Below are positions 32,273-43,369 of a DNA stretch of 64,000 nt, piece by piece (positions within the stretch are counted from its first letter, which is position 1; each line of letters opens with the position of its first letter). Source of the DNA: Plantago major (lineage: Eukaryota; Streptophyta; Magnoliopsida; Lamiales; Plantaginaceae); assembly GCA_026545765.1 (NCBI GenBank), contig CM048840.1, forward strand, positions 10,045,265-10,109,264, in the 5' to 3' direction. Position numbers and translations under genes: made by a program. The notes under the pieces were generated by a model. That model was not told the DNA's origin and searched no databases. It was given only the letters and a program-made list of their open reading frames with translations.

Positions 32273-35200
32273 GCTCAAACAGATGCAAAGCAGGTTCCCG
32301 TTGATGAGAAAAAGGACCTACTTCCCTTCTTCAAGGCTCAAACACTGCCGAAGCACATCCAATGCTTCAAGAAATGGCAGAAGTTAAGGTGCTCCGATCT
32401 CTCTCAAATATTGAGAATCACAGATCACCCAACTAGACGAGCACGAGCTCTTGACTTGGAGACGTACATCCATGCAATGTTCCCTACTGAACAGTATACG
32501 GTTGCGACCCTATTGCATAAGGATTTCTCCAAAGAAGTGGCGCATAGTTTCATACAAGCCTCCGAACAGGCAGATGGTCAGACAAGATTACAGATGGCAT
32601 TCAAGCCAGTCCTGCCACAGACTCTGCAATTTATACCTTCTGAACAAGAAGAGGTTAATGGGCAGAAGATCACTATCCTGGAAGTGATCAATCTTGTATC
32701 TGAAGATGATGAGGAGGAAGAGATAAACAAAAACTACTTCGATGAACCTCCCACTGACCATCACCAAAAGGATGACAAAGACAAAAAGGATGATGATGAT
32801 GCCCCTGCACCAGGGACCGGAGGAATTTCATAGAGAAATATTGCCTCAACTGCTGAAAAGCAAATTGAGAGGCAAACACAGAAATCTTCGTTCCATCTCC
32901 TCAGAAATCTACTCATCCATCTTCTCACCAACATCAAGTTACTACTGTACAAGTAGTTGAGCTTTCTGAAGAAATCAATCAGAAAATATTAAATACCCAA
33001 AACAGAAATGCTCAACTCAGACAACTGTTTGAAGAAGAACAACAGCTCCATCTTCAACTGGAAGATCAAATAGCTAAATCTAGAGACAAGCTTGATCAAC
33101 TACAAGATCAATACTTCAAAGAAATGACTGCTTACTCTGAGGTTCAAGAGCTACAGGATGCTGTGAATGCAATAACAAAGAAACTCGGTACTGTAGAAGT
33201 ATCTGAAGTCAAGCATGATGCTAAGGCTGCATCCTCTTCAAAAGATGTACCATCCTCCTCCCAGAAAGGGAAGAAACCAATCTCTGAAATGGTTGCTGGA
33301 CTCGACACAATCGATGAGAATGTCCAAGAGGATGAAGATCACTGGGCTGATTACTCAGATGATGAAGAAGACAAGACTTTGGCAGAACACCGCAATGAAC
33401 ATCTAGCGGTTTCACACTTGAAAAGGAAGCTGATTGCTCCTAAAACTTTCAGCAAACTGCTAAATGTCCACTCCAATGAATACATGAACAAATACCAGGT
33501 ACTGGCTCATCTGCAAAAGGAGTTGTCTTCACAAAACAAGGAAGTAATTGCCTCCGTCCCCTCTGAAATGAAAAAGTTCACTGAGCTAATCACTCAGAGA
33601 ACAACTTGCATAGTCATTGCTCAGAAAGATCTGGGAATGATAAGGGAAAATGATGCGTCTTTAGATGAAAAAGCTTTTCAAGAGGCCAATTACACTGCTG
33701 GAAAAGCAGATGCTATCCTAGGCCCATTGGCAGAGCTCACTGATAAGGACAATGGACTTATCAAACAAAATCAGGAGCTCAAAGCCGAACTTCAGCAGTT
33801 GGTTTCTGCCTACAATCTCTTACAAGGACATTTTGAGTCTCTCTCAGATTCCTTTATGAGACTTAGTCAGCCAACAATGACTAAGGGGGAAGGATTGTAC
33901 AAATCTGGACCTCAAAGTCAGGGGGAATGGGAAGAAGGAGAAAGAAACAAGAAGAAATCTGAAGTTAAATATGAAGTTGGTGCTGCTCAAAAAGGAAGAA
34001 GAACCAAGAAAACTTCCCAGCCACCACTCAGAATCAATGAACCCTCCTCAAGCCAAGCTGCTTCCCAGAAACCCACTGAAGGAACTAAAATGATAACAAG
34101 GGCCAGAGCACAGAAACCTCCAAGGAGTACTAAGTATCCAAGGAGAAGACAAGTTAAAGGGATTGATGTCTCTTCTGAAGAAGAAGAAGAAGAAGAAGAA
34201 GAAGAAGAAGAAGAAGAAGAAGAAGAAGAAGAAGAAGAAGAAGAAGAAGAAGAAGAAGAAGAAGAAGAAGAAGAAGAAGAAGAAGAAGAAGAAGAAGAAG
34301 AAGAAGAAGAAGAAGAAGAAGAAGAAGAAGAAGAAGAAGAAGAAGAAGAAGAAGAAGAAGAAGAAGAAGAAGAAGAAGAAGAAGAAGAAGAAGAAGAAGA
34401 AGAAGAAGAAGAAGAAGAAGAAGAAGAAGAAGAAGAAGAAGAAGAAGAAGAAGAAGAAGAAGAAGAAGAAGAAGAAGAAGAAGAAGAAGAAGAAGAAGAA
34501 GAAGAAGAAGAAGAAGAAGAAGAAGAAGAAGAAGAAGAAGAAGAAGAAGAAGAAGAAGAAGAAGAAGAAGAAGAAGAAGAAGAAGAAGAAGAAGAAGAAG
34601 AAGAAGAAGAAGAAGAAGAAGAAGAAGAAGAAGAAGAAGAAGAAGAAGAAGAAGAAGAAGAAGAAGAAGAAGAAGAAGAAGAAGAAGAAGAAGAAGAAGA
34701 AGAAGAAGAAGAAGAAGAAGAAGAAGAAGAAGAAGAAGAAGAAGAAGAAGAAGAAGAAGAAGAAGAAGAAGAAGAAGAAGAAGAAGAAGAAGAAGAAGAA
34801 GAAGAAGAAGAAGAAGAAGAAGAAGAAGAAGAAGAAGAAGAAGAAGAAGAAGAAGAAGAAGAAGAAGAAGAAGAAGAAGAAGAAGAAGAAGAAGAAGAAG
34901 AAGAAGAAGAAGAAGAAGAAGAAGAAGAAGAAGAAGAAGAAGAAGAAGAAGGACAAATCAAGTCCCTGGGCAATGAAGAAGGCTGTAAAACTCTCACAAG
35001 ATTCAATCTTGATGATGATGAGGAATCTGATGAAGATGAAGCTCCTCTTCACAGAAAAAGGAAAATTCAAAGCCTAACTGAGCCCATAGCTGCAAAGCCA
35101 CTAGCAGCTAAAACACCCTCTGGAAATACCAAGTCTATCTAGGGTGGTGGTTCTTCAAGCAACAACCCCAAAGAGAATTCAAGACAGAGAAGGAACAGAT

Positions 35201-35854
35201 TGAGAGCTAAGCAAAGACAAAGTCAACTTCCACTCAGGCCAGAAGAAGCCAAAATAGAGTATGTGAAGAATGACAATGATTCCTCTGTCTACAGGTGCAT
35301 CACTCAGAAAAATGGCTATTGGATTCTGGAACTTAAGCATCTACTAGTAAATTCAAGATTTCCAGAACCAATCCATAAACAACTTATGGCATGGAGAAAA
35401 GACAAGCCAACCTTGATCAACACCAATCACATTAAAGCATGGTTGGATTTTGAAGTTGTCAAGAGAACTGAAGCCATGAAGAAGGACCTCTCTGAAGAAT
35501 GTCCATATGGAAAGCCAGATGATGTGCACAAAATTCTGAATATTACTGGAACAGGCACAAGAGCAAGACTCGCTGTGGAACCCTATGAATCGTTCTAACT
35601 GAAGATCAATACAAGGGTGACATCAGATATCTGAAGATTATCTACGAATATTTCAAGCTTTCAGATATCAGAATAGAGCATGCCTGGAAGTGGGGAAAGT
35701 ATCTGTGGGTCAAGCATTTTGTCAAGAAAAATCCTACCAAAACCTACAAAGAGGTCTGTGGATTTGCCAGAGACACAGAGATGCTCGTCAGAACTCTTCT
35801 CTATGACTATTCTGATGACATCAAAAGGTTTAGAGATAGGAAATTTGCAGACTG
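32273..35854 (+). pseudogene. Third gene of S-B, exon 6 with giant Glu tract
   Basis: It starts GCTCAAACAGATGC after the acceptor and ends at TGA 35,852-35,854. In order it holds a helical segment (FFKAQTLPKHIQCFKKWQKL), an acidic His/Asp-rich linker, a coiled coil (about 32,960-33,120), a second conserved helical region (33,124-33,870), basic Ser/Lys segments, the Glu tract (34,177-34,950), and the conserved C-terminal domain (SVYRCITQKNGYWILELKHL, then HAWKWGKY). Breaks: TAG at 32,831, a frameshift around 32,890, a stop at 35,140 and a 4-bp loss near 35,597. No transmembrane segment is visible. The function is unknown. Confidence 0.85.
34177..34950 (+). repeat. (GAA)258 trinucleotide expansion
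   Basis: 774 bp of uninterrupted GAA, 258 units, with not a single variant base. It lies in frame in the third gene (SSE...EGQIKSL) and encodes about 258 glutamates. The homologous tract has 5 units in S-D and 19 in S-A. Very long open frames of Ser, Phe, Lys on both strands here are artefacts of the repeat. Confidence 0.98.
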
Positions 35855-36228
35855 ATCCACAGAAACACCGTTGAAGACTTGAAGACTAGTTCTTTAGGAT
35901 GTTTACTTGGAGCTTGGTTACTCCTGTTGTCCTAATCTACTATGTATTTTTGCTGTATTTTTGCTGACTGAGCTTAAATGTTTTATGTATTGAAGTTATC
36001 TGTAATTTTTAATTGTAACTTATCTGATGAACTTACTCTCAGATATTATTCTATGAAAGATAACTTGTCAGCAAAGATGACACCTTGTGATTTGGTTGAT
36101 GTTTACTTTCTGCACTTAATTGAATGAATTGAAAAATCATAAGAAATGATTAAGTGGTGGATTGTTTACTCATCCAGATTTGTAATAGGTCAGATAGTCA
36201 TCGTTGACTGATCAAAAAGGGGGAAATT
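35855..36228 (+). other. 3' untranslated region and polypurine tract of S-B
   Basis: No gene. The last 15 bases (36,214-36,228) are AAAAAGGGGGAAATT, the polypurine tract that primes plus-strand DNA, directly against the LTR. Confidence 0.9.
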
Positions 36229-37440
36229 TGTTAGGAATTCCCTGTTAGATATTTTGTAAAGAATATCTATTTAGTTTTGATCAGCAACATGATGACCTAT
36301 CTTAGTCTCAGAAAGGTGATTAGTACTCTTGGTTCACTTGAACATTGTAAAAGAGGAAACCCACTTAGTATAATAGTTTAGTTAATCTTGTATAGGATGT
36401 TAGGTCTCAAAATATAATTTTATTTTATGAAGAAAAGACCAAGAAGAAGACATCCAAGCAGAACAAGTTCAACGACATTGAAGATTTGAAGACTGCACAA
36501 GATTACTGAAACAGTTTTTCAGATACCTTGGCCAGATATCTTGAAGACACGAACGGTTTTAAACAAAATGTGTCACAAGAGATATCTGAGAGATAAAAAG
36601 GTCTATCTGAAAACAAGGAAAGTGTCCACAGTTATCTACACTCAGATACCTTGAGCCTTAACCACATTTCTGAAGAAGAAATATATATTGCAAACAAAGT
36701 TGTTTCAATTTAAGTGGTATCTGAAGATTGAAGATAAGGACGTGCTAAGAATCAGAGAAATCTAATTAAAGTAGTCTCTGATAAAAAGCATAGTTCCGTT
36801 GGCACTATAGGACAAAAAGTATAGTACAATGCATTTAATGCACGGATAGAGATGTCTGAACAAAAGCAACGGTAGCTTCTGAAGAAGAAGACAAAATCGG
36901 CTACAGTACTATACACAGATATCAATAGTTTGAATTTGAGCCTAACATATACTATTCAACGGCATTCAAATTCATCTATAAATATCAACACTTAGACTGC
37001 TTGAGAACACACACAATCTGAAGAACTTACACTGAACATATCTTACACTCTCACGTAAACTACTTATCCTAAAGCTTACTGTTGCGACCTTAGCTTTTGA
37101 TCATAAGTAGCACTGAAGTTCTAAGTGTCCTGATCCTAAACAAGCAAAGTTATCTGTGAAAGAGTTGAATCGAAAGATCAACTATCTGAGATTCATTCTC
37201 TTGAACAGTTATCATAAGACTTGGGTCAGTAAGTAGGAACAAGATACCATACGCTGAAAAGTGTATTAAGTAACTTGATTCATAGAGCTATCTGATTAAC
37301 TGAAAAGTTAGAAAGAAGCTCATCTGACAAACTCAAACCAAAACCAACACCATCACTGGCGTGGAGTACAAGAAGTACTTAGTTCGGAAAATCAGGGAAT
37401 AACTCCAAGGTTAACGGAGTATAGGAAGTACTTGATTTGG
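36229..37440 (+). repeat. 3' LTR of S-B, truncated
   Basis: 1,212 bp, closely similar to the first part of the 5' LTR, starting TGTTAGGAATTCC. It stops inside the second leader repeat (corresponding to 22,448), where sequence switches to S-A integrase in the opposite orientation. About 490 bp of LTR is missing. Confidence 0.94.
36977..36984 (+). promoter_or_regulatory. TATA box of the S-B 3' LTR
   Basis: TATAAATA retained upstream of the truncation. Transcription from here would run into S-A protease and gag in antisense. Confidence 0.7.
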
Positions 37441-37917
37441 CCATTCAAGTGGCTCATTCTTTTATGCCATAGCCAATTTTCTTCAGTGTGGCCAGATTGA
37501 CTCACCATGAGACATTCTTCGGTTGTGGCGGATGTCCAATCAGCAACATAAAGATTTCCTTTACGCCTTGCAACCAAGACTGTCTGCTTTTGACTCATTG
37601 TCAATCACTTTACATAGTTTTGACTTGATTTTGACAGTGTACCCTTTGTCTACTAGTTGACTCATGCTTAGGAGATTATATTTCAATCCCTTTACATGAA
37701 GTACTTCAGAGATTGTAAGGGTTCCAAACTTCAAATTGCGAAAACCTATGGTTGGATTTTAATCTCCTCCAGCAAACCTGATAATTGGTCCATCATTGCA
37801 CTTTTTGTAGTCAATCAGATTTGCTTTGTCTCCTGTCATGTGCTTCCCACATCCACTATCAAAATGCCACTTTGAATTAGTGTTTAGAGTGTTCTGCACA
37901 AAATAGGAAACAGAAGA
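37441..37917 (-). pseudogene. Protease and integrase N-terminus of S-A
   Basis: Protease motif FDSGCGKHMTGDKANLIDY lies near 37,830-37,865, and the pre-integrase segment (VARRKGNLYVADWTSATTEECL, then HKRMSHLN) runs to the junction at 37,441. A TAG interrupts it near 37,760. The remainder of the integrase core is missing up to the piece at 20,658-21,211. The role would be polyprotein cleavage and cDNA insertion; this copy is non-functional. Confidence 0.88.
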
Positions 37918-38723
37918 TTAGGTTCTCATACCAACAATGGAACCATTTGGACTAAAAAATCTTCCAGTATGAATCCATTTTTGAATGAATTTCTTAGGAA
38001 CATTCTTTTGTCTATCAGGAACATAAGGAGGAATTCTAGTTAAATGATTAGTATCATTGTTATTAAGAACTACTTTCTTCCTTGGTGTGTTCCTTGGTGC
38101 TCCATTTGGTGCTTTCAGATACCTGTCAGGTTTCTGAGTCTGCTTCTCAGCAAACTTTACTTTCCTAGCCAGATTTCTTCTAGCCCTGGCATTCAGATTT
38201 TCAGTGGCTTGATTCATCTTCCACTTCTGATAATTGTTGTGAGCAATTCTAGCCCTTAACCATCGTTCTTGCTCTTGTTTGTACTCACGAGCAAGTTGTT
38301 TCCCAATGGCTTTATAGCCAATACCATTTCGAGCACCTGGTGCTATTTGAGATCTCTTCTCAGCAGCTTTGCTAGTCTCTGGATAATCTATTTTCTTTCC
38401 AGAAAACATGACATTGGAGAATTTGTCAGCTCCTGCAATTTTTCCTTTTTGAGAGACATAGCACTGTGGGTGATTACACTTTTCAGTGTTATGTTTCTTT
38501 CCAGAGAAATGCCCGACAGTTTTCCTTCGGACTTGTTTTTCCCACAAAGGCTTGGTCGCAACTGCCTTTCCTTTGTCAACAATCTTAGTTTTCCATCGAC
38601 ATCAGATTGTTTGGAAATCACTTGAAAGCAATCGACAAATGTTCGTCCTTCATTACTCTTATTCAGAGTGGTGGAACTTTCGTGTGTGTCCAAATTTAAG
38701 TCCTCTCTTTTCTGAAGGATCTC
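37918..38723 (-). pseudogene. Gag C-terminal basic region of S-A
   Basis: Two pieces in different frames with basic composition: NARARRNLARKVKFAEKQTQKPDR, then a Pro/Asn-rich linker ending before the protease. Homologous to S-B 24,730-25,370, but with an additional roughly 200-bp segment (about 37,870-38,110) that S-B has lost. Frame breaks occur near 38,547 and 38,700. Confidence 0.78.
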
Positions 38724-40432
38724 TTAAATAAGATTGTATACTTCAGTAAGAGTGTCACTAGCTTTGGCATAAGATTGAAAAGATAGTTCTTTCTTTTTGA
38801 GTTTCTTATTTTCAGAAAGAAGATCTTCACATTTATTTTGAAGATTGGCCATTGCTTCTTTATGTGACTTTTCGGTCTCAGATATCTGAGCCTTGAGAAA
38901 TGCATTTTCAACATCCTTTTTCTCAGATATCTTGATTATTTGAGAATTTTCCTTTACAAGAGAATTCTTTTCTTCTTCAAGATTTTCGGCTCTAGCTCGG
39001 ACCATTAGAAATTCTCTTTCATAGAGATCAAGTTCTTTTCTGAGATTTTCCAGATCTTTGATTCCTTCTTCATCACTTTCATAAGTATAACAGGAAGTAT
39101 GTGTTACCTCATCAGCCATTAGACAAGGTTCAATGTTGGAGATATCTGGAAAGATTTCTTCAGCCATTCCACACACTTTTTTCTTCTTTTGACCAAAGTC
39201 AATTACTTCATGAGAAACACCGCACATTTCTGGGGAAGGCAGTGTGGAATCATCTGAATCCTCATCCTCAGAATCAGACTCAATATCTAGAGCATCCAGT
39301 TGGATTTGAATCTTTTTCCTTTCTTCAGTGAGCATAGCTCTCTGACTTCTTTTGAAGATTCTTCTGTCTTTCTTGTCACCTGTCTTTAGTTTGTTGAAAG
39401 CAGGGCAATCCTTCTTGAAATAACCAGGTTTCTGACAATAGAAATAGATATCGTTTCTGATTTCTGCTTCCTCAGTACTTGATGATTTCTGAGCCGGCTT
39501 GTTCAGCGAGCTTTGCATATTTTTGTACTGGTGATAGTTTGAGCCTAGATGCGTTTTCAGCTTCTCTTTGGCTTTTCTTCTCTCAATTTCTCGACTGACA
39601 TATTTTCCAATTTGCTTTACAGCAAGAGCATCCTCAGTCACCTCCTTGCCTTTCTTCTTTTCAGAAGTTCCTTGAGCAACTAGAGCAACATTCTGCAACT
39701 TCTCAGTTGTTTGTTCTCTTTGAGTTGTCTCATAGTCAACAGTGGCAAGGTGAGAGAAAAGTTCCACAGGAGTGATATCTGGCATTCCTTGGTTAAAGTA
39801 GAAAAACTTGTGTGTTCCCAGTTATGATTTAGACTTCTCACAATAGTCTTAATCTTTTCTGACTGGGTATATCTATTACTCTCACCAAGTGCAGCCATAT
39901 CACTCATAAGTGTTGTAAACCGAAAATCTAGTTCTTCAAGAGTCTCCGTGGGACCTTGTTTAAAGTTTTGGAATTTGAGCTTCAAAACTTCGAACTTATT
40001 TTCCTTTGTTTTCTCAGTGCCGGCACAGATTTCTTCAATCAGTTGCCAGACCACTTTCGCCATTTTTGTACCCCATAGTTTACACTATATGTGCTCTGGA
40101 GTAGAACGTATGATGATATTACGAGCCAGACCATCCAGTCGATTTCTCTTGGCATCTTCTGATGTCCAGAGCTCTCTGGGCTTTGGTTCATAAATGACTT
40201 GACTGGCAGGTCTCCCACTGGTTGACGCATCTGTTTGTGAAGACCCATCGCTTTGTTCTCTGTCTCTACCATTAGAAACCTCTATGACATGCTTGACTTG
40301 TTGAATGACTATTGGGCCATTCTTTATTACTTCGATCATTTCGTCACTGATGGCTTCTAGGTGGAGCATCATGTTGTTCTTCCATTTTTCATAATTCTCT
40401 GGCTTGAGAATTGGGGCGTCACTCAAAGACAT
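38724..40432 (-). pseudogene. Gag of S-A
   Basis: The start codon is at 40,430-40,432 (MSLSDAPILKPENYEKWK). Three consecutive pieces cover capsid (40,085-40,432 and 39,680-40,063) and nucleocapsid plus coiled coil (38,724-39,785). The knuckle reads YFYCQKPGYFKKDC, with its first Cys and its His both replaced by Tyr, so zinc binding should be lost. The acidic segment and heptad repeats after it match S-B. Frame breaks occur near 40,083 and 39,786. Confidence 0.9.
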
Positions 40433-40536
40433 CCTGCAACAAACACACTAAACCAACAAATCAAGTGTAGATGAAAAGCAGTTAGTGGGCACTTATTTGG
40501 GATCTAGGTTCAGTGCAGAAGGCTTGGGAACCTCCT

Positions 40537-40548
40537 GCTCTGATACCA
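40537..40548 (-). other. Primer binding site of S-A
   Basis: GCTCTGATACCA on the plus strand is TGGTATCAGAGC in element orientation, the initiator-Met-tRNA type site, two bases from the LTR. Confidence 0.95.
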
Positions 40549-40550
40549 CT

Positions 40551-42208
40551 TGTTGGTCCAGATAACGGCAAAGTAAAAGACTAGAGGGGGTGAATAGTCT
40601 TTTAAAACTTTTTGTCGATAAGCACAGTTTCTCAGATATCTGTGAAGATATCTGATACTTAATTTCAGAGAGCGGAAGACTTTTCTGTGATAAGTGCACG
40701 TGCTCAGCAAGATAAGTGTAAGTACTTTGAAAGATAAGTAAAGCAAGTAATAGACTGCAGAAAGTAAATAACACAAGTCTTTTTATAGTGGTATCTGAAG
40801 GTGGCGCAATCCTTCAACTAATCCACTTCGGCCTTTCTCAGACCTAGAATCCACTAAGACAGATAAATGATGTAACCTTACAAATATCTACTCCTGATTC
40901 CTAGATACACTAGGTTCCCAACCAAGTGCTCCCCCCGAGTTATTCCCTGGCTTTCACAGCAAAGTACTTCCTGTACTCAGAAACCTTTTTGAGCTATTCC
41001 TTAGTTTCCCAAACTAAGTACTTCTTGTGCTCAATAACCTTGGAGTTATTCCTTTGTTTCCCAAACTAAGTACTTCTTGTACTCCACGTCGATTAAGGTG
41101 TTGGTTAAGGTAAATTGTCAGGTGAGCTTCTTTAATAACTTGTTCAGTTATTCAGATAGCTCTATGAATCAAGTATACTTAATACACTTTGCAATGTATG
41201 GTATCTTGTTATTTACTGACCCAAGTCTATGATAAGTGTTTAAGAGAATGAAACTCAGATATGAAATCTTAGTTCAACTCTTTCACAAATAACAAATGCT
41301 TGTTAAGGATCAGGACACTTAGAACTTTTGTGCTACTTAGAATCAAGAGCTTTGGTCGCAACAGAAAGCTTGAAGATAAGTAGTATGCTTGAGAGAGCTT
41401 GTGTGAGAGTATTCAATGTAAGTTCAGTTTTCTAAGGTGTAAGTTCTGTGTGTGTGTTCTCAAGTAGTCTAAGTGTTGATATTTATAGATGAATTTGAGT
41501 GCCGTTTGAATAGTATCTGTTAGGCTTAAAACAAATTCAAACTATTGATATCTGAGTATAGTACTGTAGTACGTTTGTCTTCTTCTTCAGAAGCTACCAT
41601 TTTTGTTCAGACATCTCTGTCCGTGCATTTAATGCATTGTACTATACTTTGTCCTGTAGTGCCAACGGAACTATGCATTGTATCAGAGATCTTTTACTAT
41701 CAGAGTTCTCTGAAGCTTTGCACGTCCTTTTCAAAAATTATCACAACTTCAGATACCACTTGTTGAAACAACTTGTTATAATATATTTATTTTCAGAAGC
41801 ATAATTTACGTCCAAGGTATCTGAGTGTAGATATCTGTGGGCACTTTCCTCGTCTCAGAAACCTTTTATTCTCAGATATCTTTTGCAACACTTGTGTTTC
41901 GAAACACTTATTTCTTCAAGATATCTGGACATAGGTATCTGAAAAAGCTTTGTCTTCAGCAATCTTGTGTAGTCTTCAAGTCTTCAAATCCGTTGAACTT
42001 TTCCTGCTGGATGCCTTCTTCTTGGTCTTCTTCAGAAAATAAAAATTACATTTTGAGACCTAACATCCTATACAAGATTTTCTAGACTATCATACTTAGT
42101 GAGTTTCCTCTTTTACAGTGTTCAAGTGAACTAAGAGTACTAATCACCTTTCTGAGCTAAGATAAGTCATTAGGTTGTTGATCAAAGTCTAAACAGATAT
42201 TCCTAACA
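40551..42208 (-). repeat. 5' LTR of S-A
   Basis: 1,658 bp from TGTTGGTCC to CCTAACA with three leader repeats (40,930-41,085) and a block at 41,710-41,836 that the 3' LTR lacks. Followed by the AGTAA duplication. Confidence 0.94.
41480..41487 (-). promoter_or_regulatory. TATA box of the S-A 5' LTR
   Basis: TATTTATA on the plus strand; the conserved TATAAATA of the S-family LTR in element orientation. Confidence 0.75.
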
Positions 42209-42213
42209 AGTAA
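42209..42213. repeat. Target-site duplication of S-A, right copy
   Basis: AGTAA, identical to 11,749-11,753. Confidence 0.95.
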
Positions 42214-42927
42214 GTCCACATGATGCAAAAATTTTGTCATCAAACCAACTTTGGCAAAACAGTGTACATAAAATCAAACACAATCGTTTTTAAAACAAAT
42301 AGCACTTAAGTGTAGCTCGCTAGTCCCTCACAGGTGAATGCAGTGTATCTCCCACTCTCTTGGAAGTATCCAAATGGGGTATAAGCTCAAAATAAACTGG
42401 GAAGGTGACTTGCGTCACAAAGGTGCCTAAAATATCTTATGCTATCCATTATAGTCGTTGGCTCGACTTTTGGGAAATGTTGCTATGCATTATCCAACGG
42501 GAACGAATCCCTTGCATTCATCCCGGTATCCTCAGCATTTTGTGAGCCATCCTTAGCTCCTCTCCTCAGGTTCTCTAACAGTTCCATGATTCCCTGAAAA
42601 CTAAAATTAAACAAATCAAAAAATTTAAAAACTAAAAAATAACTATGGGAATCAGAGGGAAAATAAAAAAGAAAAAGTGGGTCGAAACTCCCTGGGTAGT
42701 CCAATGTGTATGATGGGACTATGATGTGTGAATCATCGGTTTCTTCTTGTACCGTAGGGGCAGATTCAGGAGTCAGCTCAGTAAGGTTAGAGAATGTGCT
42801 TCTTCTTGTACCATAGGTGTTCGTAAGTCACCAAAGTAAGGGAGTAGAATGGGTTTCTTCTTGTACAGTAGGGGTAGATTCAGAAGTCAGCTCAGCAGGA
42901 TGGTTTATCTTCTCATGCTGGATGTCA
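42214..42927 (-). other. G1 3' noncoding region (continued) and degraded gag end
   Basis: 42,214-42,450 continues the noncoding region shared with G2 (6,808-7,040) and G4, including TGACTTGCGTCACAAAGGTG near 42,405. From about 42,450 sequence changes abruptly to a low-complexity, A-rich stretch and remnants of the gag end, so a large internal deletion joins gag directly to the 3' region. Confidence 0.72.
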
Positions 42928-43272
42928 TCAATCAGCAACATCGACAAACTCAAAGAATTGTTTGAGTTTAAACTCATCTATGGGTTGTCTCGCAGCTTCT
43001 TCTAATATTGCTTGATCATCCTTGGTCAATCCAAAATAGAAACATCCTATCACATCCCTATTGCTCAATCTAGCATTTATGCACCCTTTTTCAAGCTCTC
43101 TAAACCGATACCACGCATCGTAGAATCTTTCTCCAGGAAGCTGAAGGAAACTATGAAGGAGTCCCCTCTCTTTCTGGCGGATAGAGTAGATGTCCATCAG
43201 ATACGATTTCTTGGTTGCATAAGTCCCTACACACACGAAGACAAGAAACCACGAGTAGTTCCGACAAAACAA
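42928..43272 (-). pseudogene. Gag remnant of G1
   Basis: About 115 residues. The middle reads LPGERFYDAWYRFRELEKGC, a variant of the gypsy gag capsid pattern also seen in G2 (ESFFKVRERFLNLLSQC), then FYFGLTKDDQAILEEAARQP. It is the only recognisable coding sequence in G1. No zinc knuckle, protease or pol follows. The element is therefore non-autonomous. The N-terminal residues before about residue 25 may be noncoding readthrough. Confidence 0.75.
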
Positions 43273-43349
43273 AAACTAACGAAACAAAAGAAAACTATAA
43301 ACAAAACGAGTAAAAATTTGCAATCAAGCGCTACAGTAGGAATTGATTC

Positions 43350-43364
43350 CACGGCAGCGGCGCC
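43350..43364 (-). other. Primer binding site of G1
   Basis: In element orientation TGGCGCCGCTGCCGT, the pattern of Athila/Tat elements primed by tRNA-Asp. It is five bases from the LTR. Confidence 0.85.
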
Positions 43365-43369
43365 AAATT

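Larger units (their letters stand above)
21212..37440 (+). mobile_element. SIRE-like copia element S-B, inserted in S-A
   Basis: Plus-strand sister of S-A and S-D with 5' LTR (21,212-22,940), primer site, gag, protease, integrase, RT, RNase H, spacer, third gene with introns, polypurine tract and a truncated 3' LTR (36,229-37,440). It lies antiparallel to its host. No target duplication can be checked because a deletion removed the right junction. The length without the lost part is 16.2 kb, inflated by a 774-bp GAA expansion. Confidence 0.95.
11754..42208 (-). mobile_element. SIRE-like copia element S-A with third gene, interrupted by S-B
   Basis: Minus-strand copia element with both LTRs (11,754-13,225 and 40,551-42,208) and perfect AGTAA duplications. 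The order in element orientation is LTR, primer site, gag, protease and start of integrase (40,550-37,441), S-B insertion, end of integrase, RT, RNase H (21,211-18,780), spacer, third gene (17,949-13,613), polypurine tract, LTR. Without S-B it is about 14 kb, very long for a copia element. All coding parts are broken. Confidence 0.95.

Noticed and set aside
33987..35077. Three very long open frames (poly-Ser, poly-Phe, poly-Lys) on both strands
   Set aside because: They are the other frames of the (GAA)258 tract and have no independent coding evidence.
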